Shown piece by piece: positions 11,286 through 24,194 of a stretch of 64,000 nt of DNA. How positions within the stretch are numbered: position 1 is the stretch's first letter; each line of letters opens with the position of its first letter. Source of the DNA: Torreya grandis (taxonomy: Eukaryota > Streptophyta > Pinopsida > Cupressales > Taxaceae); contig JARHVA010003187.1 of NCBI GenBank assembly GCA_037957365.1, positions 1,036,001-1,100,000 of the forward strand, in the 5' to 3' direction. The position numbers and the translations under genes were made by a program. A model generated the notes under the pieces. It made no database searches. It was not told the DNA's origin and saw only the letters and a list, made by a program, of their open reading frames with translations.

Positions 11286-14200
11286 ATGGCAGTAATATCA
11301 AAGACTATAATGCTGTGTTTTGTCATGATTGCTATGCTGACTTTTATTGTGGAGGCAAAAACCAGGCATTACGATTTTCACGTAAGTGGGTCTGAACTGT
11401 GCATGTTTTATTAACATATATACTTGATTTCTCCGACTGCCATTGTAGCATTGGCTAAGATATGTACAACTTCGGATGGTTTTTCACTTCTGTTGTAGGT
11501 AAAAATGAAAAAGTATACACGTCTGTGCCATACAAAGCCCATTGTGACAGTGAATGGGAAGTACCCAGGACCAACATTGTATGCAAGAGAGGGTGACACA
11601 GTGTTCGTCAATGTCACAAATCATGTGAAATACAACCTTACCATTCACTGGTAAAAATGACCCTGGATTTCTAAAAGTCTGATTTCTTTTAATTGTACAA
11701 CTTTGTGTACTGCAGCATGATTTAAGACTTATTGTTGTTTGTGAATTTATATGTGAGCAGGCATGGGATCAGACAATTTAGGACTGGTTGGGCTGATGGG
11801 CCTGCATACATTACACAGTGCCCTATTCAAACAGGCCAGAGCTTTCTGTATAACTTTACAATTACTGGGCAAAGAGGCACACTGTTCTACCATGCCCATA
11901 TTCTCTGGCTACGTGCAACATTATATGGCCCCATTGTCATCTTGCCGAAGAAACATGTACAATATCCTTTCCCCAAGCCTCACAAGGAAGTAACCATAGT
12001 TCTGGGTGAGTTTAGCTTGATACAGCTTATGTGACTATTTGAACAATATTTTCTTCAGGAGCTAGAATAGATTTAACACTAGATTTATACAACTTATATG
12101 CCATTACATCATTGGTATTTTACATCAAATCTAAATTTATTTCTTCATGAAAATGTTTAAGCATAACTTATGACAACCTTTGTATTTAGGATTACATCTT
12201 GATCTGAATCTATCCCTTCATGACATGTGTTCACCATTAGTAATATATAAAAATATATAGGATAATAGAGAAAGTGTATTTATGGATAGACCATGGACAA
12301 AGTATTTTTTATTTTATTTTTTAGATTTATTTTTTCATTTTATTTATTTATTTTGGTTAAGGATAACAACTTAATATATATTATTTTATTTATTTATTTT
12401 GGTTAAGGATAACAATTTAATATATATTATTATATTTTTTGAAAAGGTAAAAAATAATAAATTTTTATTTATTTCTTTAATTGTTGATCTTCAAATAATA
12501 TTTTGATTATAATAATTACATTTAATATTTATAATTCACATATCTCATAAGAGATAGACCATATTAACTTCTATCTAAGAACTCTTCTTTGTCTATATTT
12601 TCTCTATTCAAATCATATATATAGAGTTAGTACAACATAGATTTAACAACATCCTAAAAGAGTATAAAAATAAAATCAATATTAAATTATAAAATTTTAG
12701 TAAATTAATTTTACACATCATCTTTTTATATAATAAATAGATATTTTATTTTAATAAAAAAAATTAACTGAAACCCTACGGTTAAATGGCGCTGCTAGTT
12801 TTTAGTACTTTTTAATCAGTTATGATACAAACCCTTGTGTTACCTAGTAAGGTAGCTTATTTCCGTCAATTAGTTTCACCAGATATTTCACAAATAACTT
12901 TGGAGCAGATTTTCGATGAAGTTCGGAATTATATCATTAGCACTCGCAATTACATTAAATATATGTATGGTTGAAAATCCGCTATAAAATTATTTCCAAA
13001 TAAACTCAGCAAATATATACAAATATCTATTTAATCTCTCAAATTCATATAATATTGTTCTTCCAATAAAAGTTATATGAAATGATAAGAGATGCAAAAT
13101 GTAATGCTGTGTTTTTTTCATGCACAGGGGAATGGTGGAATGCAGACACAGAGGAAGTGATTAATTCGGCAATGAAAACAGGAGGAGCCCCAAACATCTC
13201 AGATGCTCACACCATTAATGGGAAACCTGGGCCTCTCTTCAAGTGTTCCTCTAAAGGCAACAATTCTTCCTTATTACTCATACTGCAACATTTCTGAACT
13301 TGATCATGAATGTTCATGAAGTTATGTTATTGACATGTCTTGTATTTTTTTGGGTGCAGATACGTATGCTTTAACAGTAGAGCCTGATAAAACCTATCTT
13401 CTTCGAATAATCAACGCTGCACTCAATGATGAAGTCTTCTTCAGCGTAGCAAACCACCACCTGAAAGTAGTAGAAGTGGACGCATTATACACCAAACCAT
13501 TCGAGACCAAGGCAATAGTGATTGCTCCTGGACAAACAACAAATGCTCTGCTTCAAACAAACAAAAAGACCAGAAGATATTTCATGACAGTCCGAGCATT
13601 CATGGATGCTCCTGTCACAGTCGACAACATGACCACATCCGCCATACTGCAATACATTGGCACTCCCAATTCTTCCAACCCTGTAATGCCGGCAATTCCC
13701 CAGATAAACAATACGGTTTTTTATACAAATTACAGCAATGCCCTCAAAAGCTTGAATTCTGCGCAATATCCTGCAAATGTCCCGCAGACTGTAGACCGCA
13801 GTCTGATATTCACAGTGGGGCTTGCATTGGATTCATGCTCAACATGTGTAAACGGCACCCGTGCAGCTGCGTCCATTAACAACGTAAGCTTCGTCATGCC
13901 CACAGTTGCCCTTTTGCAAGCGCATTATAAGAATATCAGCGGGGTTTTCACCACAGATTTTCCAGATATTCCTCCGACACCATTCAATTACACAGGCACC
14001 CCGCCAAAGAACCTGATGACATCCAAAGGGACCAGACTCACTCGCCTTTCATTCAATTCAAGTGTACAGTTGGTACTTCAGGACACCAGCATTCTCACTG
14101 TGGAAAACCATCCCATTCATCTTCATGGCTTCAATTTCTTCGTTGTTGGCAGAGGTTTTGGAAATTACAATCCTAAAACAGACCCTGCCAAATTTAATTT

Positions 14201-14533
14201 GGTAGATCCTCCAGAGCGTAATACAGTGGGAGTGCCAACAGGCGGGTGGACTGCTCTCCGATTCAGGGCAGACAATCCAGGTGCGTATATCTTACATTAG
14301 ATTTATTTTAAAATGACATGTCAAACATCATTATATCTTATTATTTCATTTCAGCCTAAATTATTATATACTAATTCTTCTGAGTATAATTTTGATATAC
14401 AGGGGTATGGTTCATGCATTGTCATCTTGAAGTGCACACAACATGGGGACTGAAGATGGCATTTGTGGTGGAGAACGGAAAGGGACCCAACCAATCCCTA
14501 TTGCCTCCTCCAAAGGACCTTCCCATGTGCTAA
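11286..14533 (+). CDS. Laccase (multicopper oxidase), six exons, 557 residues
   Basis: Exons: 11286-11381, 11499-11650, 11761-12005, 13128-13256, 13360-14280, 14403-14533; phases close exactly to 557 codons plus TAA. A hydrophobic signal peptide covers residues 1 to about 24, so the enzyme is secreted. Copper ligand motifs are complete: HWHG 82-85, HAH 127-129, HPIHLHG 458-464 and HCHLEVH 520-526, with leucine 531 as the likely axial residue of a high-potential type-1 site. Conserved blocks [25 protein letters not shown] and [13 protein letters not shown] fit plant laccases, as does the length. Role by family: one-electron oxidation of monolignols with reduction of O2 to water during lignification. 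NXS/T glycosylation sites are frequent. Intron 4 starts with GC instead of GT; intron 3 is long (1122 bp). No stop or frameshift is seen, so it looks functional. The exact laccase subfamily cannot be fixed by eye. Confidence 0.95.
12006..13127 (+). other. Laccase intron 3, enlarged and AT-rich
   Basis: 1122 bases against 103-122 for the other four introns. It holds a short direct duplication around GGTTAAGGATAACAA (12350-12435). Loosely inverted stretches with AATAGAGAAA (12264 onward, and the complement near 12595-12607) suggest an old inserted element, but no clean terminal repeats or target duplication were found. It ends in a normal CAG acceptor. Confidence 0.6.
13257..13359 (+). other. 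Laccase intron 4 with GC-AG borders
   Basis: The coding frame requires the exon to end AAAG at 13256 with the intron opening GCAACA and closing GTGCAG at 13359. No GT near the boundary restores the frame. GC-AG is a rare but recognised class handled by the major spliceosome. The pseudogene fragment keeps the same GCAAC after its exon 4 at 25815. Confidence 0.85.
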
Positions 14534-15030
14534 AATCCTTGCAGATTAATAACTTTTGACTCAATATAAAGTTGGAGTAGCAGTCAGATCGGGGATCAGA
14601 TTTTGGGATTTGCGTGGGAGATTATTAAATAATCAAAAGTTTTCCAATAAAATTTTGTTGCTTAGCATATTCGTGGCAATGACAAAATTAAGTCATTCAT
14701 GTAAAAGTTAAATTTTAAACTGGTCGATCTTCGACTGTGTAGAGATGTATTGGTCAAGGTTTTACGATCTTATGTCTGTTAATAAATTTCTTGGCTTGAT
14801 TTTACGTGTTGTTTTGATTAAAAATTATGAGATTGATTAATGATTAAAAATTATGAGTTTGATCTTTTATTCATGCATACAATTATCCGGGGAGTAAAGA
14901 CCACTTATTACAAGCCTTTGTATGTTTGTTCTTAAGCAAGCAGGCAAGTATCCCGGGAATGAATGAACATCTTTTTTTCAATATAGTCTTAAGAGAGTAT
15001 AAGGAAGTATAGCACTTACAGCAGTTTATG
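14534..15030 (+). other. Laccase 3' flank
   Basis: Contains a polyadenylation-like AATAAA at 14646-14651, about 115 bases after the stop. Beyond it is AT-rich DNA leading into the second helicase repeat. Nothing else was recognised. Confidence 0.5.
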
Positions 15031-18000
15031 TCTCAAAGATTTCCAATATTTTATTTCATGATGACGTATTTGAAGGGGACTTAAAGCGAAACGTTATTAA
15101 TATAGGTGTGTAAAAAATTATTCCATTTCATTTTTAATTTTCCCATTTTATTAAGATTCTTATAAATATATATTATCTCAAATGAATAGAAATATGTAAG
15201 TTTTGCACATGTTTATAAATTTTTCTGGTTAAAAGATACTTTTAATATTGGTATATTTGATTGAGAAGATTATACTACAAAGTTTTGACATTTAAAAATA
15301 TATTTTGAGAAAACGTGAAACCCATTTAATAGTTTTCATAAAAATCAATTGCTTCATTTTTCTTGTTTTGATTATCCATGTTTATTAAATACAACAGAGA
15401 TGTTTTCAAATAATCATTTTCATCACTATTAAAGCTTTTGAGTCTTGATAAAAGGCATATTAATTGTACAGAAAAAATATGCTTAAAAAAAATGACTCTT
15501 CATTGTTAGTACAAAGTGTTTTGAAAATTTTATCAATAATATTCATAGTCATTGAAAATAACCAAACCAAAAAATACAATAGTTCTCATAATAATAATAT
15601 ATTGAATACTCAAAATCCAGCCATGCTACCATTTTGAGAAACTATTCTCATTTCCCACTTATTTTTTCATATGAAGTTGTATTGAAATACTTTGCTAAAA
15701 ATATTTTGAAAGTAGAAAATTGATTTGAAATCTATCACCATAAGCTTAAAAAAATCATAAAATGCAAGCTCGCATGAACCATCTTCAAATACTTTTCAAA
15801 AACTTTCAAGTGACAATTATGTTGATCTTGAAATCAATGCATAAGAATTTTTCCAAACAAAAACTCCTGATTTTCGGTGTTGCCAATCATGTCTCATAAA
15901 ACATATTAAGATTCTTATAAATATATATTATCACAAATGAATAGAAATATTAAGATTCTTATAAATATATATTACCACAAATGAATATAAATATGTAAGT
16001 TTTGCACATGTTTATAGATTTTTCTGGTTAAAATATACTTTTAATATTGATATATTTGATTGGGAAGATTATACTACAAAGATTTGAAATTTAAAAATAT
16101 ATTTTGAGAAAACCATGAAACCCATCTAATAGCTTTCATAAAAATCAATTGGTTCATTTTTTTTGTTTTGATTATCCATGTTTATTAAATACAATCGAGA
16201 TGTTTTCAAGTAATCCTTTTCATCACTATTAAAAATTTTGAATCTTAATCAAATGCATATTAATTGTATAGAAAAAATATGCTTAAAAAAATTGACTCTT
16301 CATTGTTAGTACAAAGTGTTTTGAGAATTTATCGATAACATTTCATAGCCATTGAAAATAACCAAACCAAAAAATATAATAGTTCTCATAATAATAATAA
16401 TAATAATATATTGAATACTCAAAATCTAGCCATGCTACTACCATTTAGAGAAACAATTCTCATTTCCCACTTGTTTTTTCATGTGAAATTGTATTGAAAT
16501 ACTTTACTAAAAACACTTTGAAAATATAAAATTGATTTGAAATCTATCACCATATACTAAACAAAAAATCAGAAAATGCAAGCTCGTATGAACCATCATC
16601 TTATACCTTTCAAAAACTTTTTAAGTGATAGTTATGTTGATCTTGAAATCAATGCATAAGAATTTTTCCATACCATACAGAAACACCTGCTTTTCTCTGT
16701 TGCCAACAATGTCTCATAAAATGTTGGAAAGAAAATCTTGCATCATGTTTCCCATATTAAATTTGATTCATTTTTTAGTTCAAACTTCGTTGATGCCTAC
16801 ATGGATTTGCCTCCTCCAATAGATCCACAGTTATTTATAAAAGCCACAAAAGATTTTAGTTAACGTCTTTCCCGTATTTTTTTCTATTCATTCAAAACAT
16901 ACTACTGCCTATGCATTGTTCTTATGGAAATAACTTATTTTGTACAAAACTTTCCAGCAAATATTGGTCCTTCTACTAAAAAAGTAGTTGAAATCTAAGA
17001 CAACATGCAAACTTCCTACAACTCATGGCATATTCAATGTATATTTTTTTTAAATGAAGTGATTTTATATGATGATTTTTCACATGATGGTATTATTTGT
17101 TACAATTTTGAAAATTTTGATGAATAGAAATATTTGTCACAACTACATCCACAAAATGATATTCAACTTAATGAGCTTGATATTCTTGATCATTGTGACT
17201 TTGATACACATCATAATAGGAATGATACTAACTTTTCATTTTCCTTTAAGGAAATGATAACTTATTTAAGAACTTAATCGAGAAAGCTACTAAATTTATG
17301 AATTTCATTATCCCAAACCTTTGGCATAATATATTATTTGAAGGACAATAAAATGTTCTTGATATTATTATGTGCCACTACAATCAATACATCATAATGC
17401 TTCAATTGAAAATGAATATCCAAGGTACTATTGGTATAAAAAAATCATAATTTATCAACAAAATAAGATTTATATTGAACTCACAAGAAACTCACAATAA
17501 TTTTTCATTATTATTGCTTGCATGACCAGGTATTTTAGCATTTAATATTAATGTTTTAACAATCAATTCAATCCTTCACAAACTTATATAAAAAAAAAAC
17601 ATGGAAAAGGCAAGCACTTGTGGTTTTTCAATAGTCTCTACAATATATCTAATGTGTTTTGATCGATGAGATAAATTTCATAAGACCAAAACTAGTAATA
17701 CACATTTGTCAATGTTTGTGAGAGGTCTTTCCACTACAAAAAATGACCCATTTCATGCAATATCTATTAGTTTCATTGGTGATTTGGGTTAGATATCTCA
17801 AGTTCATGATATACCCTTTGAAATTTAGGATGGAATATTATATGGTTTAACCTTTTGAAAAAAATTAATATTTTTATTACATTGCACACAAGTTAGTTAG
17901 TGACATTTTGAGATATGTTATTGAATATACAAAGAGCTGAACCAAACTTTAAGATTGGCATCTATTAATGTCTTGAACAAATAACTATTTGTATTCTTAA

Positions 18001-18700
18001 AAAAAAATGTTATTTCATTTATCAAGTCACTTGTATGCAAAAAATATACCATGCCCATTGTTTTACACTCAAACAAACATGACTACCACCAAAATAGCAT
18101 TCATAAAAATTCAATGAAAAATCATGGTCTTATATGAGACACAAAAAATTCTTGAAATGTGTCAATCCGACCATAACTCAAGGCAAGCTTAAACAACTTC
18201 TATTGAAAATGTAATGGGATCTAACAATACATAAATTACAAGAGATGACATTGGAAAAGGCGTTAATTGATATTGGTAATATTGAACTATAGGGCCTAAC
18301 TTTTACGGGACCATCAAAAATATGTTCTTTGTAAGACCTTCATATTTTGCCTCCTTTTTCTTTTGATCGATATGTAAAAATACAAGATGGTGCATACATA
18401 TATTTTAGCTAAAGAGAAGAGCAACGTTTACATTCCTTATCAGAACTCCCTCTTCTTTGTTTGCTCTTTCCTTTCACAACTCTTAAACATGAAAGAACAA
18501 ATCAATTTTTTTCTCTTTGCATTATATTCTTACTTGTAAAAATGTCGAGAAGCTTTCTAAAATCTCCTTTATATTTTACTTCCTTTCTCTTTCGAACAAT
18601 TAAAAAGTCACTTCTTGTGATCTATCGACATTTAAATTCCACATCCTTTATAAAAATCAATCTTAAAATTATATTTAGATATTTTGTCTAAAACAAATGT
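15030..18700 (+). pseudogene. PIF1-like helicase remnant, copy II
   Basis: Paralogue of 2160-3595 plus 7925-9720, without the Copia-1 insertion. Motifs in order: NDIQLNELD (17157), the Walker A region LKMNIQGTIGIKKS (17405-17450, with the GTGKS core mutated), a LLLLA-PG-LAFNI segment (17505-17560), GDLG...SQVHDIPF (17770-17815), and a final block IDIGNIEL-GLTFTG followed by ILPPFSFDRYVKIQ (18255-18385), the motif V/VI tail. The part before the helicase is itself duplicated in tandem (15152-15950 and 15951 to about 16720). Stops and frameshifts throughout. It identifies the whole repeat family as helicase-derived, probably Helitron. Confidence 0.8.
15152..16720 (+). repeat. Tandem duplication of about 800 bp inside helicase copy II
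   Basis: The segment starting TAAGATTCTTATAAATATAT at 15152 recurs at 15951 (offset 799), and both run on in parallel through the CACATGTTTATA, TCATAAAAATCAATTG and GTCTCATAAAA landmarks. A further 44-bp copy of the segment start sits at 15907-15950. Confidence 0.85.
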
Positions 18701-18729
18701 TAAATAATCCTAAAAAATAAGACAGACTT

Positions 18730-19070
18730 AAAATGATTTCAGAATAAACATTTATTTTTTTATTTAATTAAAAATAGATCATATTAATTATATTTAAGAG
18801 GGATAGATACATGTGTATCAAGAATATCGATAATTCATATAAGCAACCTAATAACCCTGGTTCGACAGACAATGTGGACATCCACTATATATTTATTAAA
18901 ATATATACCCACAAACTTTACAACTAAATTAGTTTTCGTGGGGCATGCGAAAGGTTAGTAAATGCTTATTCAAAGCCACCAACTATCTAACTAATTGGCT
19001 GTGTCTATGGAAGCCATTATTCTATTCACATCAAAATCTCCAATCCACATCGTTCAATCCTTTATATTTA
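18730..19070 (+). pseudogene. Copy of the laccase upstream region, gene missing
   Basis: Diverged copy of 10540-10870. Shared landmarks include the GATTTC(A/T)GAATAAACAT segment, GACATCCACT..ATATTT, ACCCACAAACTT, AAATGCTTATTCAAA and the CACATCAAA stretch. The homology stops near 19070, before the AC element and TATA box. No laccase exon follows here. The next sequence is a third copy of the helicase repeat. Confidence 0.75.
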
Positions 19071-19074
19071 TCAT

Positions 19075-19339
19075 ACATTTACAAAAACAAATTCCTTAGG
19101 AAGTATTAGAGGAGCACTTTGAAGCAAAATACTATCGTTATACATATACAATAAATTGACCCATTTCGTCTTTTGTTTTTCCAAAAATTGTTTGTTCTAC
19201 TAAAGCTCATATAAATAAATATGCAAATGAAAATATATAGTTTCTGCACATGTTTTTGAATTTTTCTGTTTATGAATTGGAAAGATCAAATTTCAATTAT
19301 AAATATTAAAATATATTTTAAATATATATAACTTTGAAA
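19075..19339 (+). pseudogene. Helicase repeat copy III, left fragment
   Basis: Diverged match to the start of copies I and II (GTATTAGAGG region, CCATTTCGTC, ATGAAAATATATAG, TTTTTCTGTTTA). It is cut at 19339 by Copia-2 and resumes at 25253 with TTTTTTCATAAAAATCCAA, which matches TCATAAAAATCAATTG of copy II. Only the part upstream of the helicase motifs is present. Confidence 0.65.
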
Positions 19340-20004
19340 TGTTAAAATATTATTTTTGACTTTTAACCTACTCGCCCAGTGAGCTGCAGATTTTGAGAGC
19401 TGTAGACATTTAATGCAGCCCTCTCAAATTTGAAATCTGGAACCCGTTTGGAGTTTGGGGGGAAATGTTGGGGTAGGTGAGATAGCTATACGTAGTGGTC
19501 AATAGAAGACAAAATAGAGGAATGTGAGCAGCTAAAAAAAAAGTGCAGCAAAGAGCATTCCAACGCAATAGCAGTTAGGAAGAAGGGGATGTGCAGCAGA
19601 AAATAGAGTAGTAGCAAGAGAATAGACAGCATCACCCTGTAGAGAATAGAACAAGGGAACAAAATAGGGTAGCAGTTTAGAGATTACAATAGTAGCAGTC
19701 TGCAATGGGTCCAGAATAGGAGGTAGAGTAGATAAGATGAGAATATGTTTGCTGACAACAGTCAAAAGAAAGTGAAGAAGGATAAGGGGTTTTAATGAGT
19801 CATTAGTATACCGTTGTAGTTGTTAGTAGAAGCTAGTATATATATATATATATATATATATGATTTTCAGTCATACTTTCTCTTATTCTGTTTCAATATT
19901 TTATATTTTTATTATGTTGCTCGCTGGCTGCTCTATTAGGCCTGCACACATTTATTTTGTTTTTCATCTTTCACAGTCATTATTGTTGTAGTATATTTCT
20001 ATAA
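19340..20004 (+). repeat. Copia-2 5' LTR
   Basis: Starts TGTTAAAATATT. The 3' end is degraded (TTTCTATA against TTTCCAACA in the other LTR), so the border is approximate. It carries an expanded AT dinucleotide run at 19836-19861 that is replaced by a GT-rich run in the right LTR. Confidence 0.8.
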
Positions 20005-20079
20005 ATTGGTATAAAAGTTGTTGGTGAAGAGTAGCCAGATTGTGAGTGCATTCAGACATGACAATAGGAAGTTCAGAGT

Positions 20080-20940
20080 CTTGACAGCAACCCCTTATGT
20101 TTGATGGCAAAAATTATGATGTGTGGAGCATTAAAATGAAAACTATATTTGACTCTCAAGAGCTATAGGAGTTGGTTGAAGCTGGGTGCAATGAGGTTGT
20201 AGACATAGTAGCCTTTAATGCCTTAACTCAAAGATAAAAGAATGTGTTGAAGGAGAATAGGAGGAAATATTTCAAAGCATTCAGCTATATATAAATGGTA
20301 TTAGCTGATGCAATTTTTCCTAAGATAATAGTAATTGTCCATTCCAAGCAAGTACATGATATCTTGAAAAATGCATATCAAGGGAGTGACAAGGTAAAGC
20401 TTGTCAAATTACAACTCTTAAGGGACTTTGAGACCCTACAAATGAAGGAGAATGAATCCATCGATGAATTCTTCACAATGACTATAAACATAGTAAATCA
20501 AATGAAGACATTTGGTGATAACCTTGAAGATCATAGGGTCATTGAGAAGTATTGAGAAACCTTCCAATTAGATTTGACCCCATAGTGGTTGCTATTAAAG
20601 AGTCAAAGGATTTGAGGTAAATAGCGATGGATGAACTAATGGGTTCTTTGCAAACTCATGAACAAAGGTTGAATAGGTTAGCCACATCCTTCCATGAGCA
20701 AGCATTCAAGACCAGAGTGAATGTGAAAGGAAGGGGAGAGGATGCAATAATAGAAGAAAAAGAAGAACTTGCAGTAGTCAAGAAGGTGGAAGGCATAGTC
20801 ATCAAGAGTCACATGGAAGAGGAAAAAAAAGGAGCAACAACACTTATGGAGGAAGATCTACACAAAGGTATGATAAATCTAGCATCCAATGCTATTATTG
20901 TAAGAGATATGAACATTGTGCTAGTAAGTGTAGAAAGGAG
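20080..20940 (+). pseudogene. Copia-2 gag
   Basis: Broken frame with FDGKNYDVWSIKMKT (about 20100), the ILKNAYQGSDKVKLVKLQ segment, a SIDEFFTMTINIVNQMKTFG segment, and an intact CX2CX4HX4C zinc knuckle, CYYCKRYEHCASKC, at 20890-20931. Stops near 20168, 20237 and 20294 and a frame change near 20550 break it. Confidence 0.82.
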
Positions 20941-20946
20941 TATGAC

Positions 20947-21390
20947 ATGAATAAACAAAATTCAAATTTCACTCATACACAAGAGGCTAAACCTAATAGG
21001 AATGAGAAAGGTGGAAGTTTGTTTATAACATACAACATTGCTGAGCAAAGTGGCAAGGAGACATGGTACTTGGATAGTGGTTGTAGCAACCATATGAATG
21101 GGAACAAAGAGATGTTCAACCACATAGATGAGACAATAAAATCAGAAGTGAAGATGGGAAACAATGATAAGGTTCCTATCATGGACAAGGGCAGTGTTTC
21201 AATCTACACCAAGCAAGGTGATAAAAAAAAAAATCATGATGTTTATTATGTACTTGAATTGAAACACAACCTTATCAACATTATGCAACTTGTGAAAAAG
21301 GTGTACAAGATCATATTTAAGAATGGTGAGTGCATCATCTTTGATGAGAGTGGTTACAATAGAAAGATAGTAAGAGTTAAGATGACTTAA
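20947..21390 (+). pseudogene. Copia-2 aspartic protease region
   Basis: A 147-codon open stretch containing TWYLDSGCSNHM, the retropepsin active site with D-S-G, then KVPIMDKGSVSIYTKQGD and a VYYVLELKHNLINIMQL segment typical of Copia protease. It would cleave the gag-pol polyprotein. It is separated by stops and frame changes from gag and integrase. Confidence 0.85.
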
Positions 21391-21399
21391 TAGAATGTT

Positions 21400-22340
21400 T
21401 TCATTGAGAATGCAAAGTGAGCTCGCATTAATGTTCAAAATAGTGATGGTAGATGAGCCTACTCTTTGGCATCTTAGGTATGGGCATTTAAGCTTTGGAG
21501 GGTTGAATCTTCTTCACAAGAAACACATGGTGAAGGGACTGCCGCTTATAGAATCAAACAAGGTATGTGAATGATGCATATTGGGGAAACAATATAGGAG
21601 TGTATTTCTCATGGATAAGGCATGGAGAGCTAGAGCTCCTTTGGAATTGATACATTTGAACTTGTGTGGTCCAATGAAGAACCCCTCCCTATCCAAAAAT
21701 GTCTATTTCATAACCTTCATAGATGACTATAGTCAAAAGATATAGGCGTACTTCTTGAAGAACAAATTGGAAGCATTTGAGACCTTCAAGCAATTCAAAG
21801 CCATGGTAGAGAAGCAAAGTGGTCATTACAACAATATTTTGAAGATGGATAGAGGGGGAGAGTATATCTCCGATGAGTTCATGAAATTTTACAAAGATTA
21901 TGACATAAAAAAATAATTTACATTTAGCTATACACCACAGCAAAATGGTGTGGTTGAGAGGAAGAATAGGACCATCTAAGAGATGGCAAGGAGCATGCTA
22001 AAAGCAAAAGGTTTGTCTAATGATTTTTAAGTTAAAGTTATATCAACAACCATGTACTATTTGAACATTTATCTAACAAAGAGTGCTAGGGATATGATTC
22101 CTCAAAAAGTATGGAGCAATCGAAAGCCAAGTGTTGAACACCTTAGAGTGTTTGGTTGTGTAGCATATGCACACATGCCCAAGAAAAGAAGAATGTAGTG
22201 GGATGAATAAGGTGAGAAGTGTATACTCATAGGGTACAATGATCAATCACGGATATATCGACTATATAATCATATCATTAAAGAGCCCATAATTAGTTAG
22301 GATGTTTAATTCATTAAGCATGAAGCTTGGGAAGAGAGAC
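21400..22340 (+). pseudogene. Copia-2 integrase
   Basis: Reads LWHLRYGHLSFGGL (zinc domain), a segment ending HLNLCGPM where the first catalytic aspartate is usual but asparagine stands, MDRGGEYISDEF with the second aspartate, YTPQQNGVVERKNR with the catalytic glutamate, and VFGCVAYAHMPK. Stops at several points, including just before CILGKQ. Confidence 0.82.
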
Positions 22341-22629
22341 AAAGAGAAAATCATGTGGAAACAAGGGTTGTTGGACCCTTTATTGAATCTGATATAGTAA
22401 GTGGTACAGCCACCAAATTTTACGTAGGACTGATTCATCTAGTGGAAGCAGCCATCATGAAGTTCAAGGAGTTGTTCAAGAGTCAACATCTTCCTCCTCC
22501 AACTCAAGTCAATATCAAGTAAGGATAAAAATCTTGTAAAAAGTCTATGATCAGTCAAGGTATGATCAAAATAAAAATGAAACTATCAATTATGCACTCT
22601 TTCTATTAGTTGATCCAATCTACTTTGAA

Positions 22630-23330
22630 GACACAGTCAAGGACAACAAGTGCTATAAGGCTATAGATGGAGAGATGCACGTCATAGAGAGAAATGACAC
22701 ATGGGAGTTAGTTGACCTACCAAAAGGAAAAGAGTTCATAAGAGTTAAGTGAGTATACAAGACAAAAACTTCTCACAAAGGCAAGAGAGGCATAAGGCAA
22801 GGCTAGTGGTGAAGGGGTGTAAGCAAAGGCTTGGATGTGATTACAATGAAATATTTGCATCCATAACAAGGATAGAAACGGTAAGGACAATCATAGCCAT
22901 TACTGTCTAATATAAGTGGAAAATGCATCAAATGGATGTGAACTCAACATTTCTGAATAGAGGGCTAGAAGAAGAGGTTTACATGGGATAATCATCCAGA
23001 TATGAGATTCTCAAACATGAGAACAAAGTGTATAGGATGAAAAAAACATTGTATGGGCTCAAGCAAGCCTCAAGAGTAGGGTACAACCATATAGATTCAT
23101 ATTTGTCGACCGACGATTTTACCAAAAGTGCAAGTGAACCCACACTATACATCAAAACATACAAAGAAGGTTTTTTCTTTATTGTTGTATTGTATGTGGA
23201 TGATCTAATATTCACTGGTAATGCAAATTAGTCTATTGAAAATTTCAAAACAACCATGAAAATTGAGTTTGAAATGATTGATTTGGTTTTTGAAGTACTT
23301 TCTTGGAATAAAAGTCAAACAAATAGATGA
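22630..23330 (+). pseudogene. Copia-2 reverse transcriptase
   Basis: Frame pieces with MHVIERNDTWELVDLPKGK, KARLVVKGCKQRLG, MHQMDVNSTFLNR, LYGLKQASRVGYNHID and catalytic VVLYVDDLIFTGN (about 23185-23225). At least five stops interrupt it. Confidence 0.85.
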
Positions 23331-23599
23331 AGGCATATTCATATGCCAATCTAAGTATGAAAAATAGGTTTTGAAAAGATTCAAGATGTTGGATAGCAAG
23401 CCTATATTCATTCTAGTGGAGATAAGCTTTAAGTTAACAAAGATGATTGCAGCAACAATGTAGACCCACACACTATAAGAGTCTAGTGAGAAGCCTAATG
23501 TATTTGACTGCAACAAGGCTAGACATCATGGATGCAGTTAGCTTCATATCTAGATTCATAGAGACGTAAAGGAGACACATTAGCAAGCTAGCAAGAGGA

Positions 23600-24140
23600 T
23601 ATTGAGGTATATCAATGGAACAAGAGATTATGGTGTTTTGTATGCATCAACAAATGAGTTTTAGCTTGTTGGTTACACGGATAGTGATTGGGCAGGCAGT
23701 CTTGATGACCGAAAGAGCACATCTGGATATGTATTTCATCTTAGATCAGGAGTCATATCTTGAGCTTCAAAGAAATAATCGATAGTGTCTCTTTTTATAG
23801 TTAAAATGGAGTATATAGTAGCCAATGCAATAGGATATCAAGCTATATGATTGAGAATGATATTCTCTAATTTACATGAGGAGCAACAAGGAGCTTCTAT
23901 GATCTATTATGACAATGTATCATCCATAGCATTATCAAAGAACCACATGTTTCATAGTAGGAAGAAACACATTACAATTATGTATCATTTCATTCAAGAG
24001 TTAGTTGAAAATTATGTCATAGAACTTAGTTTTTACAAGTCTGATCAGTAGCTCGCTGATATTTTTACTAAACCTTTGTTTAAAGACACTTTCATGCATC
24101 TAAGAGAAAGATTAGGGGTCATAAATGCAGTAACATTACA
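23600..24140 (+). pseudogene. Copia-2 RNase H
   Basis: Reads YTDSDWAGSLDDRKSTSGY (about 23675-23730), YYDNVSSIALSKN, RKKHITIMYHFIQELV and LADIFTKPLFKD (24050-24085), the Copia RNase H tail. Multiple stops. Confidence 0.83.
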
Positions 24141-24194
24141 TCTACATAGTGTTATGGAAGCTCCAAAGTCCTACAACAAAGTTATAGATTTCAG

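Noticed and set aside
11046..11617. Minus-strand frames near the laccase start
   Set aside because: They cross the promoter, exons and introns 1 and 2; no family similarity.
13485..13766. Minus-strand frame inside laccase exon 5
   Set aside because: Antisense shadow of a conserved coding exon.
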